In this document: piece after piece, positions 9,406 to 19,047 of the stretch
How the letters are laid out: each line of letters begins with the position of its first letter
Position numbering within the stretch: the stretch's first letter is position 1
Origin: Bacteroidetes bacterium GWA2_31_9
GTDB taxonomy: Bacteria > Bacteroidota > Bacteroidia > Bacteroidales > GWF2-33-38
Direction: 5' to 3'
Length of the DNA: 33,595 bases
Assembly (NCBI GenBank): GCA_001768975.1
Contig: MEND01000116.1
Location: 1-33,595, forward strand
The notes under the pieces: model-generated
The model's input: the letters and a program-made list of their open reading frames with translations, nothing else
Databases searched by the model: none
Told to the model about the DNA's origin: nothing
Made by a program: the position numbers and the translations under genes

Positions 9406-9990
9406 ATGAATTTATCTTTCAAGTTTATAAAGTCTGTTTCAAATATATATGATGAAATGACTAATAATGGTTTTTCGCTAGTTTATTTTGGAGAATTTAG
9501 CCACGATATTACTATGATGTTTACTTCAATGGCAGAAAACGACATGGATAAGCGATCAGAAGAGAAGGTAATTAAAAAGAAAGTTTTTCATGTGTTAGTT
9601 GAAATTTTACAAAATTTAAATCGTCATTCTGATGAAATGCACGATTCAAAAATTGGAAATGGACTTTTCATTATTGGAATGAAAGATGAAATTTATTATA
9701 TAATTTCATCAAATAAAGTAAGTGCAAAACACAAAGATTCTCTCGAAAAAGCTCTTATTCAGGTTAACGCTGCAAGTAAGCAGGATTTAAAAGAAATGTA
9801 CAAAAAGCAAATTAAAGAGGGCAAACTATCAGACAAAGGCGGTGCAGGATTAGGGCTTATTGATATAGCACGAAAATCTGGCGAACAGCTTAATTATCAG
9901 TTCTTACAAATTGACGAAAATTATTTTTTTTTCATTCTTGAAGTAGAAATCAATACAAAAAGGATTGAAAAAGATTGTATAGAAATTTAA
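9406..9990 (+). CDS. SiaB-like (DUF6272) protein, histidine-kinase-ATPase-like fold
   Basis: VLVEILQNLNRHSDE (N-box-like) and DKGGAGLGLIDIARKSG (G-box-like), as in SiaB-type proteins. Confidence 0.8.
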   Translation: MNLSFKFIKSVSNIYDEMTNNGFSLVYFGEFSHDITMMFTSMAENDMDKRSEEKVIKKKVFHVLVEILQNLNRHSDEMHDSKIGNGLFIIGMKDEIYYIISSNKVSAKHKDSLEKALIQVNAASKQDLKEMYKKQIKEGKLSDKGGAGLGLIDIARKSGEQLNYQFLQIDENYFFFILEVEINTKRIEKDCIEI

Positions 9991-10039
9991 TTTTCTAATC
10001 TTAATTAGTATAAAAAATCATTTTTAAATTTAATTTATA

Positions 10040-12646
10040 ATGTTCTTTGGTAGCGATAAAGACGAAATCAAGAATAAATATAAATTTCATTCTATAAAGT
10101 TCTATTCTTCAAAAGAATGGATGTTTAATTCAACTAAAAAATACAGAAATGTATTTGAAAAAAATGAAGTTTCATATTTATATTGTGAATTTTCATTCTT
10201 CAATAAATTATTTGACGAAGAAGTCTGGGATGCAAAAATCAATTTAAAAGCATTTTCAATAATTAATGGGAAGAAAAAGGAATTATGCAATGTTGAAAAC
10301 AAAAGCACAGTCAGTAAAGAAGACAATATTGTACATATAAGAGAAAGCTGGGGAAAGGATGCCTTAGGTTCGTTTTGGACAAAAGGAGAGTACGAATGGG
10401 AAGCATACATTGATGGAGATTTAGTTGGGTCTTCTAAATTTTATTTTGTCGATTCTGGTCAAGTTTCATCTGATAATAATCCGTATTTTGATGTTGTTTC
10501 ATTAAAATTATACGAAGGAGATTCGTCAGGATTTAATCAAACCGAAAAAAAATATTATTCCAAATTTAAAACAGAAACTACTCGATATGTTTGGGTTGAA
10601 CTAAAATTAAAAAATAAAATTCCTGATGAATGGTATTGTGAAATTTATTACAATTTTTATGATAATGCAGGAAATTTAAAAGGACAATGTACCAGCTTAG
10701 ACACAATGGAAAAGGACAAAGTTGGAACGAGCTATTTTTTTGAAAGAGGATGGGGAAGCAATACCCCAGGAACATGGATTGATGAATGTTATCGTTTGGA
10801 TATAGTTTATATGGATCACCTTATAGCTTCAACATTATTCAAAACTGGAGATGAATTTATTGAAGGCGATGTTGTTACATCAAACGCATCTGTAATTAAT
10901 TCTGAAACAATAGTTAATGAAACTGAGGAATCTTTAGAAGAATTACTTGCAAAACTTGAAAACCTAATAGGTCTTAATAATATTAAAACACAAATTAAAG
11001 ATCATATTGAATATATCAATTTTATAAAATTACGTAAAGAAAAAGGATTTGACGACAGCGAAAAAATAAGCCTTCATAGTGTATTTACAGGAAACCCCGG
11101 AACCGGAAAAACAACTGTTGTAAAAATGCTTGGAAAACTTTATAAAAAGCTTGGTTTATTGTCAAATGGCGAAGTACATGAAGTCGATAGAGCAGCATTA
11201 GTGGCTGAATATATTGGTCAAACTGCTCCAAAAGTAAAAGAAGCTATAAGTAAAGCAAGAGGCGGTATTTTATTTATCGACGAAGCCTATTCTCTTGCCA
11301 GAGAAGACGAAAGTGCAAAAGACTACGGAAAAGAAGTAATAGAAATTCTTTTAAAAGAAATGTCTGATGGAGAAGGAAATATAGCAATAATGGTTGCAGG
11401 ATATCCTCAAGAAATGAATGTTTTTTTAAGTTCAAATCCTGGATTAAAATCACGTTTTAACTACTATTTTCATTTCGACGATTATACACCCGATGAAATG
11501 ATTAAAATAGCCGAATTTGCTGCAAACAAAAGAAATATTACAATCTCCGACGAAGCAAATAGCGTTTTAAGCGAAATAATAATTTCTGCATACAGAGATA
11601 GAGATAGAACCTTTGGAAATGCAAGATATATTCACTCTTTAGTAGATGAAGCTAAGATGAATATGGGTCTGCGAATAATGAAACAAAAAGATTTCGAGAA
11701 GCTTGATAAAAAGTCATTGTCAACAATTTTGGTTGAAGATATCCAGAAACTAGTTCATTTAAAAAACAAAAAAACTCTGCAAATAAAAATTGACGAAATA
11801 TTACTCGAAGAGTCTCTTACAGAATTAAATAATTTAATTGGAATTCAAAACATTAAAACAGAGGTTTTTGAATTAGTTAAGCTAATCAAATATTACAACG
11901 AAACAGGAAAGGACGTAATGAATAAGTTTTCATTACATACTGTTTTTACAGGAAATCCTGGAACCGGAAAAACCACCGTAGCCCGAATAATTGGGAAAGT
12001 ATATAAAGCACTTGGATTATTAGAAAAAGGTCATGTTCTTGAGTGCGATAGAGAAGCTCTAGTTGCTGGATTTATTGGTCAAACAGCAATTAAAACAAAA
12101 GCAATTATTGATTCCACAATGAATGGAGTTCTGTTTATCGACGAAGCTTATTCTTTAACACAGGGCAATGGAAACGATTTTGGTCATGAGGCCATAGAGG
12201 TTATTCTTAAAAATATGGAAGACAAAAGAGGAAAATTTGCATTAATTGTAGCTGGTTATCCTCAAAATATGCAGCAGTTTTTGCAATCAAATCCGGGTTT
12301 AAAATCACGTTTCGACCGAACTATGCATTTTGCAGATTATCTTCCAGATGACCTATTCAGAATAGCATTAAGAATGTTCCAGAAAGAGGACGTTGAGCCA
12401 AATCAAGAAGCTTCAGAATGCTTACAACAATATTTAATAAACCTGTATAATACTAGAGATAGCTATTTTGGAAATGCACGATCTGTAAGAACTATTGTTG
12501 AGTCAATAATTAGAAAACAAAATATTAGAATGGCAGAATTGAGTTCTGAAATGCGAACAATGGAAATGACTAAAATAATTGCAATCGAAGATTTAAAATC
12601 ATTACCGGAACACACTAAACCTACAAGAAAAACAATTGGTTTTTAG
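10040..12646 (+). CDS. Double AAA+ ATPase (CbxX/CfqX-like) with two N-terminal beta-rich modules
   Basis: Two AAA+ domains, each with Walker A GNPGTGKTT and Walker B (GGILFIDEAYSLA; NGVLFIDEAYSLT). The N-terminal ~280 aa contains two similar units ending WG..x..GxW..(x)Y..x.Y.D..x.S..F. Confidence 0.9.
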   Translation: MFFGSDKDEIKNKYKFHSIKFYSSKEWMFNSTKKYRNVFEKNEVSYLYCEFSFFNKLFDEEVWDAKINLKAFSIINGKKKELCNVENKSTVSKEDNIVHIRESWGKDALGSFWTKGEYEWEAYIDGDLVGSSKFYFVDSGQVSSDNNPYFDVVSLKLYEGDSSGFNQTEKKYYSKFKTETTRYVWVELKLKNKIPDEWYCEIYYNFYDNAGNLKGQCTSLDTMEKDKVGTSYFFERGWGSNTPGTWIDECYRLDIVYMDHLIASTLFKTGDEFIEGDVVTSNASVINSETIVNETEESLEELLAKLENLIGLNNIKTQIKDHIEYINFIKLRKEKGFDDSEKISLHSVFTGNPGTGKTTVVKMLGKLYKKLGLLSNGEVHEVDRAALVAEYIGQTAPKVKEAISKARGGILFIDEAYSLAREDESAKDYGKEVIEILLKEMSDGEGNIAIMVAGYPQEMNVFLSSNPGLKSRFNYYFHFDDYTPDEMIKIAEFAANKRNITISDEANSVLSEIIISAYRDRDRTFGNARYIHSLVDEAKMNMGLRIMKQKDFEKLDKKSLSTILVEDIQKLVHLKNKKTLQIKIDEILLEESLTELNNLIGIQNIKTEVFELVKLIKYYNETGKDVMNKFSLHTVFTGNPGTGKTTVARIIGKVYKALGLLEKGHVLECDREALVAGFIGQTAIKTKAIIDSTMNGVLFIDEAYSLTQGNGNDFGHEAIEVILKNMEDKRGKFALIVAGYPQNMQQFLQSNPGLKSRFDRTMHFADYLPDDLFRIALRMFQKEDVEPNQEASECLQQYLINLYNTRDSYFGNARSVRTIVESIIRKQNIRMAELSSEMRTMEMTKIIAIEDLKSLPEHTKPTRKTIGF

Positions 12647-12735
12647 ATAAAAAAAATACAAATTGTTATAAAGTTTTGTTTAAAAATTTCAAATAAAAAA
12701 ATATCTTTACAGCAATAAAAAAACAATAAAAAATT

Positions 12736-13092
12736 ATGGAAATTTCTGGCAAAGTACTTAAAATTCTTGCTCTTCAAACTGGTGAAGGAAAAAATGGAAC
12801 TTGGAAAAAACAACAATTTATTCTTGACACTGGCGGTCAATTTGGTAATAAAGTGTGCTTTATGGTATGGGGCGACAAAATTGATGAGTTTCAAATTAAA
12901 GAAGGAGAACAATTGACAGTTGCTTTTGATGTCGAAAGTCGCGAATATAACGAACGTTGGTACACAGATGTAAAAGCATGGAAAGTGTCAAGAGCAAATC
13001 AAACACAACAAACAAGTGCACCTTCAAATACAGATTTTCCAAGTATCGAAGATATTCCTGCCGAAAATGCAGAAGAAGATTTGCCATTCTAG
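12736..13092 (+). CDS. DUF3127 family protein (OB-fold-like, Bacteroidetes)
   Basis: MEISGKVLKILALQTGEGKNGTWKKQQFILDT ... ERWYTDVKAWKV plus a low-complexity acidic tail (NAEEDLPF), reminiscent of SSB-like tails. Confidence 0.85.
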   Translation: MEISGKVLKILALQTGEGKNGTWKKQQFILDTGGQFGNKVCFMVWGDKIDEFQIKEGEQLTVAFDVESREYNERWYTDVKAWKVSRANQTQQTSAPSNTDFPSIEDIPAENAEEDLPF

Positions 13093-13151
13093 TATTTTGC
13101 AAGATTATACTAACGAATAAAGTTAAAAACACACATTCTAGACATCTTGGG

Positions 13152-13189
13152 GTCAGCTTTGCAATTTTTAGCAAAGTCTGGCTTTTTTT
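13152..13189 (+). terminator. Rho-independent terminator after the DUF3127 gene
   Basis: gtcagctttgc-aattttta-gcaaagtctggc stem followed by ttttttt. Confidence 0.65.
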
Positions 13190-13237
13190 GATTTACCCAA
13201 AATGAATTAATTCCAATTTGAACTTTTGTAATAAGAC

Positions 13238-15067
13238 CTACTTGTAAATTACAATGTTTTTATGAAATACTTTATTCCCATCTGAAATTTTTACCAAATA
13301 AACCCCACTCCCAAATTCCGAAATATCAATATTTTCAGCCAACACAACCGTATTTTCATAATTCTTAGAATAAATGATTTGACCTGTAATATCAAAAATT
13401 TGCAATTCATAGTTTTTGGATTCGAAATTTTCTAAATAAAGTAAGAATTTTCCGTTGTTGGGATTTGGGTAAATGTTTATAGAGTTATCAGTTATTAAGT
13501 AATTTATTGAAGTTGGTAAACTTTCATAAGCTCCAATATCTATTCTTCCATCCCTAATTCGGGGATTTCCGACAATATCAGTTGAAGGTAAATTAAGCCC
13601 TGTGGTATCTGTTGTTCCTGCATTTATACATGGCGAACCTGCTTGTAACGACCAATCGGCAGTAGTTCCATCATAAGAAGTTCCGCTTCCGGCTGTGGGA
13701 GCTACGAATAATGGATTGGTGTCGAGATTGTTTTGATAGGTTCCGGTGTAGAAAATGTCTCCATTAAGCCCAAAATCATTTGTACCTCCTTGAACATTGC
13801 AATAAAAAAAATCAGGATCTGAATCTTCTGAATTAAGAAAAACTTGTGAGCCAGAAGAATCAACAGTATTGTTCCAGATTATACAATTTTTTACTATAGA
13901 ATTTGAAACATAAAAATATATTCCACCACCTTTTGTTGAGTTATTATTAGCAATAGTTGTATTAATAATAGTTGTACTATCACATAAATAAATTCCACCA
14001 CCATAATTTGAAAAATTATTTGAAATAATATTATTTGATATCGAACCCCCACAGGAATATATACCCCCACCATTATTTACTGCTGAATTATTTATGAAGA
14101 AATTGTTATTTATTCCCCTTTCTCCATTAGACCCATAAATTCCTCCACCAGAATTTGATGCAGAGTTTTGAATAAAAGAATTGTTATCAATTATTGGGTA
14201 ACTACTATAAATGTGAATTCCTCCACCATCTAAAGTTGCCGAATTATTTGTAATTATATTATTAACAATTATTGGGATTGATCCGCCCCAGCAATATATT
14301 GCCCCACCGTGAATAGCTAAATTATTTGAAAAAGTATTATTGCTTATTATTGGACTACTATAAATAGTAGAAAAAACTCCACCACCATAAGTAGTTGAAT
14401 TATTTAAAAAGATATTGTTAGATATAATCGGACTACTATTTAGTATAGAAATTGCCCCACCATAACTAGATGATTTATTATTCGAAAAAGTATTATTGAT
14501 TATTACTGGATTGCTATAGTTACAATATATACCTCCAGCCCAACTAGCATAATTAAGTGCTGAATTGTCAATAAAAAGGCAATATGATATTACTGTTTTA
14601 GAATAATAGTTAAAATATATTCCACCACCATAATTTTCATCACCTGTCCCAGAAGCTTTGCCATTTTTAATAATACAATAATTTAATCTCGAACTATCAT
14701 TTGTCAACGGAGTATTATCAAACCTAATCCCTTTCCACCCAGTTGAAGTATCTACAGCAGTAAAAGTAATTGAATCCGTTTCAGTTCCAATTGCAAGTAT
14801 TTGTCCCTGAACATAAAGTTTATAATGCCCCTGAAAATCCACAGTAACCCCCGGCTCAATCGTTAATGTTTGCCCATTTGGGATTTGAATACTTCCGTTT
14901 ATTAAATAAGGTGAATCTGCAAGAGTCCACGTTCCGCTTACGTTACCTCCTGCTACGCTTGTTTGTGCAGAAACATTATTAAAACAGCTAAATATTGCTG
15001 CAAATAACAATAGAAAAGTGTAGAGATTATTCATAACAATGATTTGGTTTGTTTGTATGAAAACCAA
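13238..15067 (-). CDS. Secreted right-handed parallel beta-helix protein with T9SS type A C-terminal sorting domain
   Basis: Signal peptide (NLYTFLLLFAAIFSCFNNVSA); repeated NNxFxNNSAxxGGGIY coils; C-terminal IYPNPNNGKFLLYLE...GVYLVKISDGNKVFHKNIVIYK sorting domain. Confidence 0.9.
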   Translation of the reverse strand: MVFIQTNQIIVMNNLYTFLLLFAAIFSCFNNVSAQTSVAGGNVSGTWTLADSPYLINGSIQIPNGQTLTIEPGVTVDFQGHYKLYVQGQILAIGTETDSITFTAVDTSTGWKGIRFDNTPLTNDSSRLNYCIIKNGKASGTGDENYGGGIYFNYYSKTVISYCLFIDNSALNYASWAGGIYCNYSNPVIINNTFSNNKSSSYGGAISILNSSPIISNNIFLNNSTTYGGGVFSTIYSSPIISNNTFSNNLAIHGGAIYCWGGSIPIIVNNIITNNSATLDGGGIHIYSSYPIIDNNSFIQNSASNSGGGIYGSNGERGINNNFFINNSAVNNGGGIYSCGGSISNNIISNNFSNYGGGIYLCDSTTIINTTIANNNSTKGGGIYFYVSNSIVKNCIIWNNTVDSSGSQVFLNSEDSDPDFFYCNVQGGTNDFGLNGDIFYTGTYQNNLDTNPLFVAPTAGSGTSYDGTTADWSLQAGSPCINAGTTDTTGLNLPSTDIVGNPRIRDGRIDIGAYESLPTSINYLITDNSINIYPNPNNGKFLLYLENFESKNYELQIFDITGQIIYSKNYENTVVLAENIDISEFGSGVYLVKISDGNKVFHKNIVIYK

Positions 15068-15162
15068 AAGTAATAATTAAATTTAAAATTCAATTATTGT
15101 TTTGCTGAAAAAATCACTCTTATAAGAAAAGTAATATTGGTCTGTGGATGTGATTTTATTAA

Positions 15163-15195
15163 AGAGTTCCGAACTTTTAAAAAATTCGGAACTCT
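15163..15195 (-). terminator. Hairpin terminator downstream of mutB
   Basis: Perfect 11-bp inverted repeat AGAGTTCCGAA/TTCGGAACTCT immediately past the mutB stop, followed by a T-rich tract on the minus strand. Confidence 0.6.
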
Positions 15196-15200
15196 CGGGA

Positions 15201-17336
15201 TTATTTACTCGCCTCAATTAAAATTTCCAAAATCTTAATTGCCGCATAAGATATAGACGTTCCTGGGCCAAAAATACCGACAACACCATGCTTGTATAGA
15301 AAATCATAATCTTGTGGAGGAATAACTCCACCAACAATAATCATAATATCTTCTCGACCATGTTTTTTTAGCTCTTCTATAACTTGTGGAACCAAAGTTT
15401 TGTGTCCAGCTGCAAGGCTTGAAATTCCAAGTATGTGTACATCGTTTTCTACTGCTTGTTTGGCAGCTTCGGCAGGTGTTTGAAAAAGTGGTCCAATATC
15501 AACATCAAAGCCAATATCGGCATAACCTGTGGCTACAACTTTTGCTCCACGGTCGTGTCCGTCTTGTCCCATTTTTGCTATCATAATACGTGGTCGGCGA
15601 CCTGCTAGTTTTGCAAAGTTATCTGCAAGTTCACGAGCTTTTTTAAACTCATCATCGTGTGCCGATTCCGACGAGTATATTCCTGATATTGACCTAATCA
15701 CAGCTTTATATCTCCCTTTTACTTTTTCAATTGCGTAAGAAATTTCTCCCAAAGATGCACGTTTTCTGGCAGCTATCACAGAAAGTTCTAATAAATTTCC
15801 TTTGCCCGACTCTGTAGCGTTTGTTATTGCTTCAAGTGCTTTATTAACTTCTTCGCTGTTTCTTTCTTTTCGGAGTTTGTTTAATCGTTCTATTTGCGAA
15901 TCACGTACGGCGGTATTGTCAACTTCAAGAGTATCAATAGGGTCTTCTTTTTCGAGACGATATTTATTTACGCCAACGATTATATCTTTTCCGCTGTCGA
16001 TTCGGGCTTGTTTGAGTGCTGCGGCTTCTTCGATACGCATTTTTGGCAATCCTGTTTCAATTGCTTTCGACATTCCGCCAAGACTTTCAATTTCTTGTAT
16101 TAAATCCCAAGCTTTTCGGGCAAGTTCATCGGTAAGACTTTCGATATAATATGAGCCTCCCCAAGGGTCAACCGTGCGGCAAATATTGGTTTCTTCTTGT
16201 AAATAAATTTGTGTATTTCGAGCTATTCGGGCTGAAAAATCGGTTGGTAAAGCAATTGCCTCATCAAGTGCATTTGTATGTAAAGATTGTGTTCCACCAA
16301 GTGCTGCTGCAAGTGCTTCAACACAAGTACGAGCAACATTATTAAAAGGGTCTTGTAGTGTTAAACTCCAGCCCGAAGTCTGGCAATGTGTTCGCAATGC
16401 CATTGATTTTGGATTTTTTGGATTGAATTGTTTAATAATTCTTGCCCAAAGTAAACGTGCAGCACGAAGTTTGGCAATTTCCATAAAGTGATTCATTCCA
16501 ACGCCAAAAAAGAACGATAGGCGAGGAGCGAAACTATCAATATCCATTCCTGCATTTATTCCGGTGCGAATATATTCAAGTCCATCGGCAAGCGTGTATG
16601 CAAGTTCAATATCAGCTGTTGCTCCGGCTTCTTGAATATGATAACCCGAAATACTTATTGAGTTGAACTTGGGCATATTGCGAGAAGTAAATTCAAAAAT
16701 ATCGGCAATAATTCGCATCGAAGCTTCGGGTGGATAAATGTAAGTGTTACGAACCATAAATTCTTTCAGAATATCGTTCTGAATAGTTCCGCTTAGTTTT
16801 TCCATCGGAACTCCTTGTTCTTCGGCTGCAACTATATAAAAAGCCATGATTGGAAGCACTGCTCCGTTCATTGTCATCGAAACCGACATTTTATCGAGTG
16901 GAATATGGTCGAACAATATTTTCATATCAAGTATTGAATCTATTGCTACACCAGCTTTTCCAACATCGCCAACAACACGCTCGTGGTCAGAATCATATCC
17001 TCTGTGAGTTGCTAAATCGAAAGCTACCGAAAGCCCCATTTGTCCGGCTGCTAGATTTCTACGATAAAAAGCATTTGACTCTTCAGCTGTTGAAAATCCG
17101 GCATACTGACGTACAGTCCAAGGTTTTTGAACATACATTGTCGAATATGGCCCTCTTAAAAAAGGTGCAATTCCGGCTTTATAATTCAAATGTCCGACTT
17201 TTGCCAAATCATCTTTTGTGTAAAAGTTTTTTATTTTGATGTTTTCGGCAGTCAGCCAGTTTGACGTTTGTTTTTTATCGTCATTGCGAGGGACGAAGCA
17301 ATCTTTTATATTTATATTTTTAAAATCGGGTTTCAT
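15201..17336 (-). CDS. mutB: Methylmalonyl-CoA mutase, large (alpha) subunit
   Basis: Conserved [38 protein letters not shown] and C-terminal B12-binding domain with DGHDRG. Confidence 0.96.
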   Translation of the reverse strand: MKPDFKNINIKDCFVPRNDDKKQTSNWLTAENIKIKNFYTKDDLAKVGHLNYKAGIAPFLRGPYSTMYVQKPWTVRQYAGFSTAEESNAFYRRNLAAGQMGLSVAFDLATHRGYDSDHERVVGDVGKAGVAIDSILDMKILFDHIPLDKMSVSMTMNGAVLPIMAFYIVAAEEQGVPMEKLSGTIQNDILKEFMVRNTYIYPPEASMRIIADIFEFTSRNMPKFNSISISGYHIQEAGATADIELAYTLADGLEYIRTGINAGMDIDSFAPRLSFFFGVGMNHFMEIAKLRAARLLWARIIKQFNPKNPKSMALRTHCQTSGWSLTLQDPFNNVARTCVEALAAALGGTQSLHTNALDEAIALPTDFSARIARNTQIYLQEETNICRTVDPWGGSYYIESLTDELARKAWDLIQEIESLGGMSKAIETGLPKMRIEEAAALKQARIDSGKDIIVGVNKYRLEKEDPIDTLEVDNTAVRDSQIERLNKLRKERNSEEVNKALEAITNATESGKGNLLELSVIAARKRASLGEISYAIEKVKGRYKAVIRSISGIYSSESAHDDEFKKARELADNFAKLAGRRPRIMIAKMGQDGHDRGAKVVATGYADIGFDVDIGPLFQTPAEAAKQAVENDVHILGISSLAAGHKTLVPQVIEELKKHGREDIMIIVGGVIPPQDYDFLYKHGVVGIFGPGTSISYAAIKILEILIEASK
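17278..17304. repeat. Dispersed 27-bp repeat tcgtcattgcgagggacgaagcaatct inside the mutB coding sequence
   Basis: 26/27 identical and in the same orientation as 28068-28094, which is intergenic. Confidence 0.85.
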
Positions 17337-18343
17337 TTTTTCATTTTTTTAATTTCTTTATCGAAATCAGATTCAACTAATTTGTCCTGAATAATACGAT
17401 ATTTATCAAATTCCTTTTCGGCTAAAGCTAATGCAACTTCGTGAGAAACTTTTCCTTGATGTGTTAATATTTCTTCTTCGTTAAATTTTAAAAACGCATC
17501 TAATTTATCAATCCAGTTATTCATGTACATCACAACTCCCTTATTTGCCTGATTTTCGGCATAATCCAGATACATTGTTACAATTCTGTTAAGGCTGTCA
17601 AGTTCTTTTTCGTTCAAATAGTTTTTAGCTGTTCCAATATCAGTTTTTCGAATATTTCCTTTAGGAGCGTTTTTCCATGAAGTTAAACCCATGTTTTCTT
17701 TCAAACTATCTGCTCTATGTGCAATAATCTCAGCAGCAGTTTGTCCGGTAATAGCCCAGTGAAGTTTATTTTGAACCGTTGCAAAAAAATCTTTAGTCAT
17801 TTGAGTATTTAAATTGTAATCGGCACTGCATTGTGAATATATATCAGTAATTTTTTGATAAAATCGTCTTTCGCTCGAACGAATATCACGAATTCTAGCA
17901 AGCTGCTCTTCAAAATAATCTTTCCCAAAAATATTATTTGGATTTTTCAAGCGTTCATCATCCATTGTAAAGCCTTTTACAATATATTCTTTTAAACGTT
18001 CGGTTGCCCAAATTCTGAAATGTGTTGCCTGAGTGCTATTAACTCTATAACCTACTGAAATTATTGCATCAAGATTATAAAACTGTGTTTTGTAGGTTTT
18101 TCCGTCAGAAGCAGTATGTGCAATTTTTGCACTAACTGAGTTTTCTTCAAGCTCCCCAGTTTGAAAAATATTCTTCAAATGCTTTGTTGCAACAGTTCTG
18201 TCAACACCAAATAAATCAGCAATTTTTTGCTGCGTAAGCCAAATAGTTTCATTTTGTAAATAAATTTCAATCTTTACATTTCCATTTGGAGTTGTATAAA
18301 GCAAAATCTCGTTAAAACCTTCTTTTTTTGAAATATTTATCAT
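17333..18343 (-). CDS. RhuM family protein (virulence-associated RhuM-like)
   Basis: [39 protein letters not shown]... [36 protein letters not shown] is characteristic of RhuM. Its stop overlaps the mutB start by ATGA. Confidence 0.9.
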   Translation of the reverse strand: MINISKKEGFNEILLYTTPNGNVKIEIYLQNETIWLTQQKIADLFGVDRTVATKHLKNIFQTGELEENSVSAKIAHTASDGKTYKTQFYNLDAIISVGYRVNSTQATHFRIWATERLKEYIVKGFTMDDERLKNPNNIFGKDYFEEQLARIRDIRSSERRFYQKITDIYSQCSADYNLNTQMTKDFFATVQNKLHWAITGQTAAEIIAHRADSLKENMGLTSWKNAPKGNIRKTDIGTAKNYLNEKELDSLNRIVTMYLDYAENQANKGVVMYMNNWIDKLDAFLKFNEEEILTHQGKVSHEVALALAEKEFDKYRIIQDKLVESDFDKEIKKMKK

Positions 18344-18384
18344 TGCTTACTCTAGTGTTTGAGATTCTAGCGTTTTTTGTTTTT

Positions 18385-18514
18385 TTGTTAAACTATTTTA
18401 GAAATAAAGGCTTCAAAAAGTTCAATATTTGTAAATCCTTTTGAAATCAAATCATTGTATAATTCCTTATCTCATGTTAATAATATTTGCATCAAGGTTA
18501 AATCCTTTTATCAC
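18385..18514 (-). pseudogene. Possible decayed toxin C-terminus (PIN-like), disrupted by a frameshift and an in-frame stop
   Basis: Minus-strand conceptual pieces IKGFNLDANII (one frame) and ILLT*DKELYNDLISKGFTNIELFEAFISKIV* (another frame) read as continuous protein-like sequence; located just downstream of an antitoxin-like ORF and a MITE-like element. Confidence 0.35.
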
Positions 18515-18747
18515 TAGACATCTTTCCAAAATAAATTTTAAACCTTATTCCTTAATTTTTTAACTTTAGTAGAAAAAATAGCATACGCAAAATTAACCTT
18601 ATTAGCTTATTGAGAGATTAAAATATGGTAATAAGGTTAAATTGTAACCATTTATTGATTTCTATTAAGGTTGATTGTAAAAAAATAAGGTTTTTATTCA
18701 TGATAGTAATTAAAAATGGCTATTAGATTAATTTTGAAAGATGTCTA
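18515..18747. mobile_element. MITE-like element, ~233 bp, with ~17-bp terminal inverted repeats
   Basis: TAGACATCTTTcCAAAAT (18515-18532) and ATTTTGAAAGATGTCTA (18731-18747) are inverted copies with one indel. TA at both outer ends. Interior has no ORF but several AACCTTAAT/ATTAAGGTT motifs in both orientations. Confidence 0.75.
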
Positions 18748-18969
18748 ATATTTTTTATTTTCTTTATACTGATTATAAGCTTCTTTTTTTGCTTTCTCAA
18801 ATTCATTGTTCCAGTCAACATCTTTAGCTTCGTTCATAGCTTTTTGAACATCAGTTTCCATTAATCGAAATCGCTGATATGCAAGTTCATCTTCTAGTAA
18901 TAATTTTATTTTTTCTATTCCTAAAAATCTGATTAAATCGTCTTGTATTGGAATTTGAATTGTTGTCAT
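18745..18969 (-). CDS. Antitoxin-like small protein (74 aa)
   Basis: MTTIQIPIQDDLIRFLGIEKIKLLLEDELAYQRFRLMETDVQKAMNEAKDVDWNNEFEKAKKEAYNQYKE: short, charged, resembles type II antitoxins; stop codon lies in the MITE terminus. Confidence 0.55.
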   Translation of the reverse strand: MTTIQIPIQDDLIRFLGIEKIKLLLEDELAYQRFRLMETDVQKAMNEAKDVDWNNEFEKAKKEAYNQYKENKKY

Positions 18970-19047
18970 AAAATATTTATAAATTATATATCAAATATGT
19001 TTATCAAAAATAGTTAATTATTGGTTTATCATCAAATATTTCAGCTT

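Noticed and set aside
12702-12709. TATCTTTA as a Bacteroidetes -7 promoter for the DUF3127 gene
   Set aside because: Spacing to the nearest TTTG upstream is about 23 bp, outside the usual range; too weak to call.
12957-13205. Plus-strand 82-aa ORF overlapping the DUF3127 gene and its terminator
   Set aside because: Out of frame with the conserved gene and runs through the terminator hairpin.
13900-14650. Repeated ccaccacc/tattattt motifs suggesting a DNA repeat array
   Set aside because: Explained by beta-helix coils (NNxxxNNSA...GGGIY) of the T9SS protein.
15802-16149. Plus-strand ORFs (e.g. 15386-15586, 15529-15738, 15802-16149, 16850-17239) opposite mutB
   Set aside because: Antisense to a clearly conserved gene; low-complexity translations with no recognisable domain.
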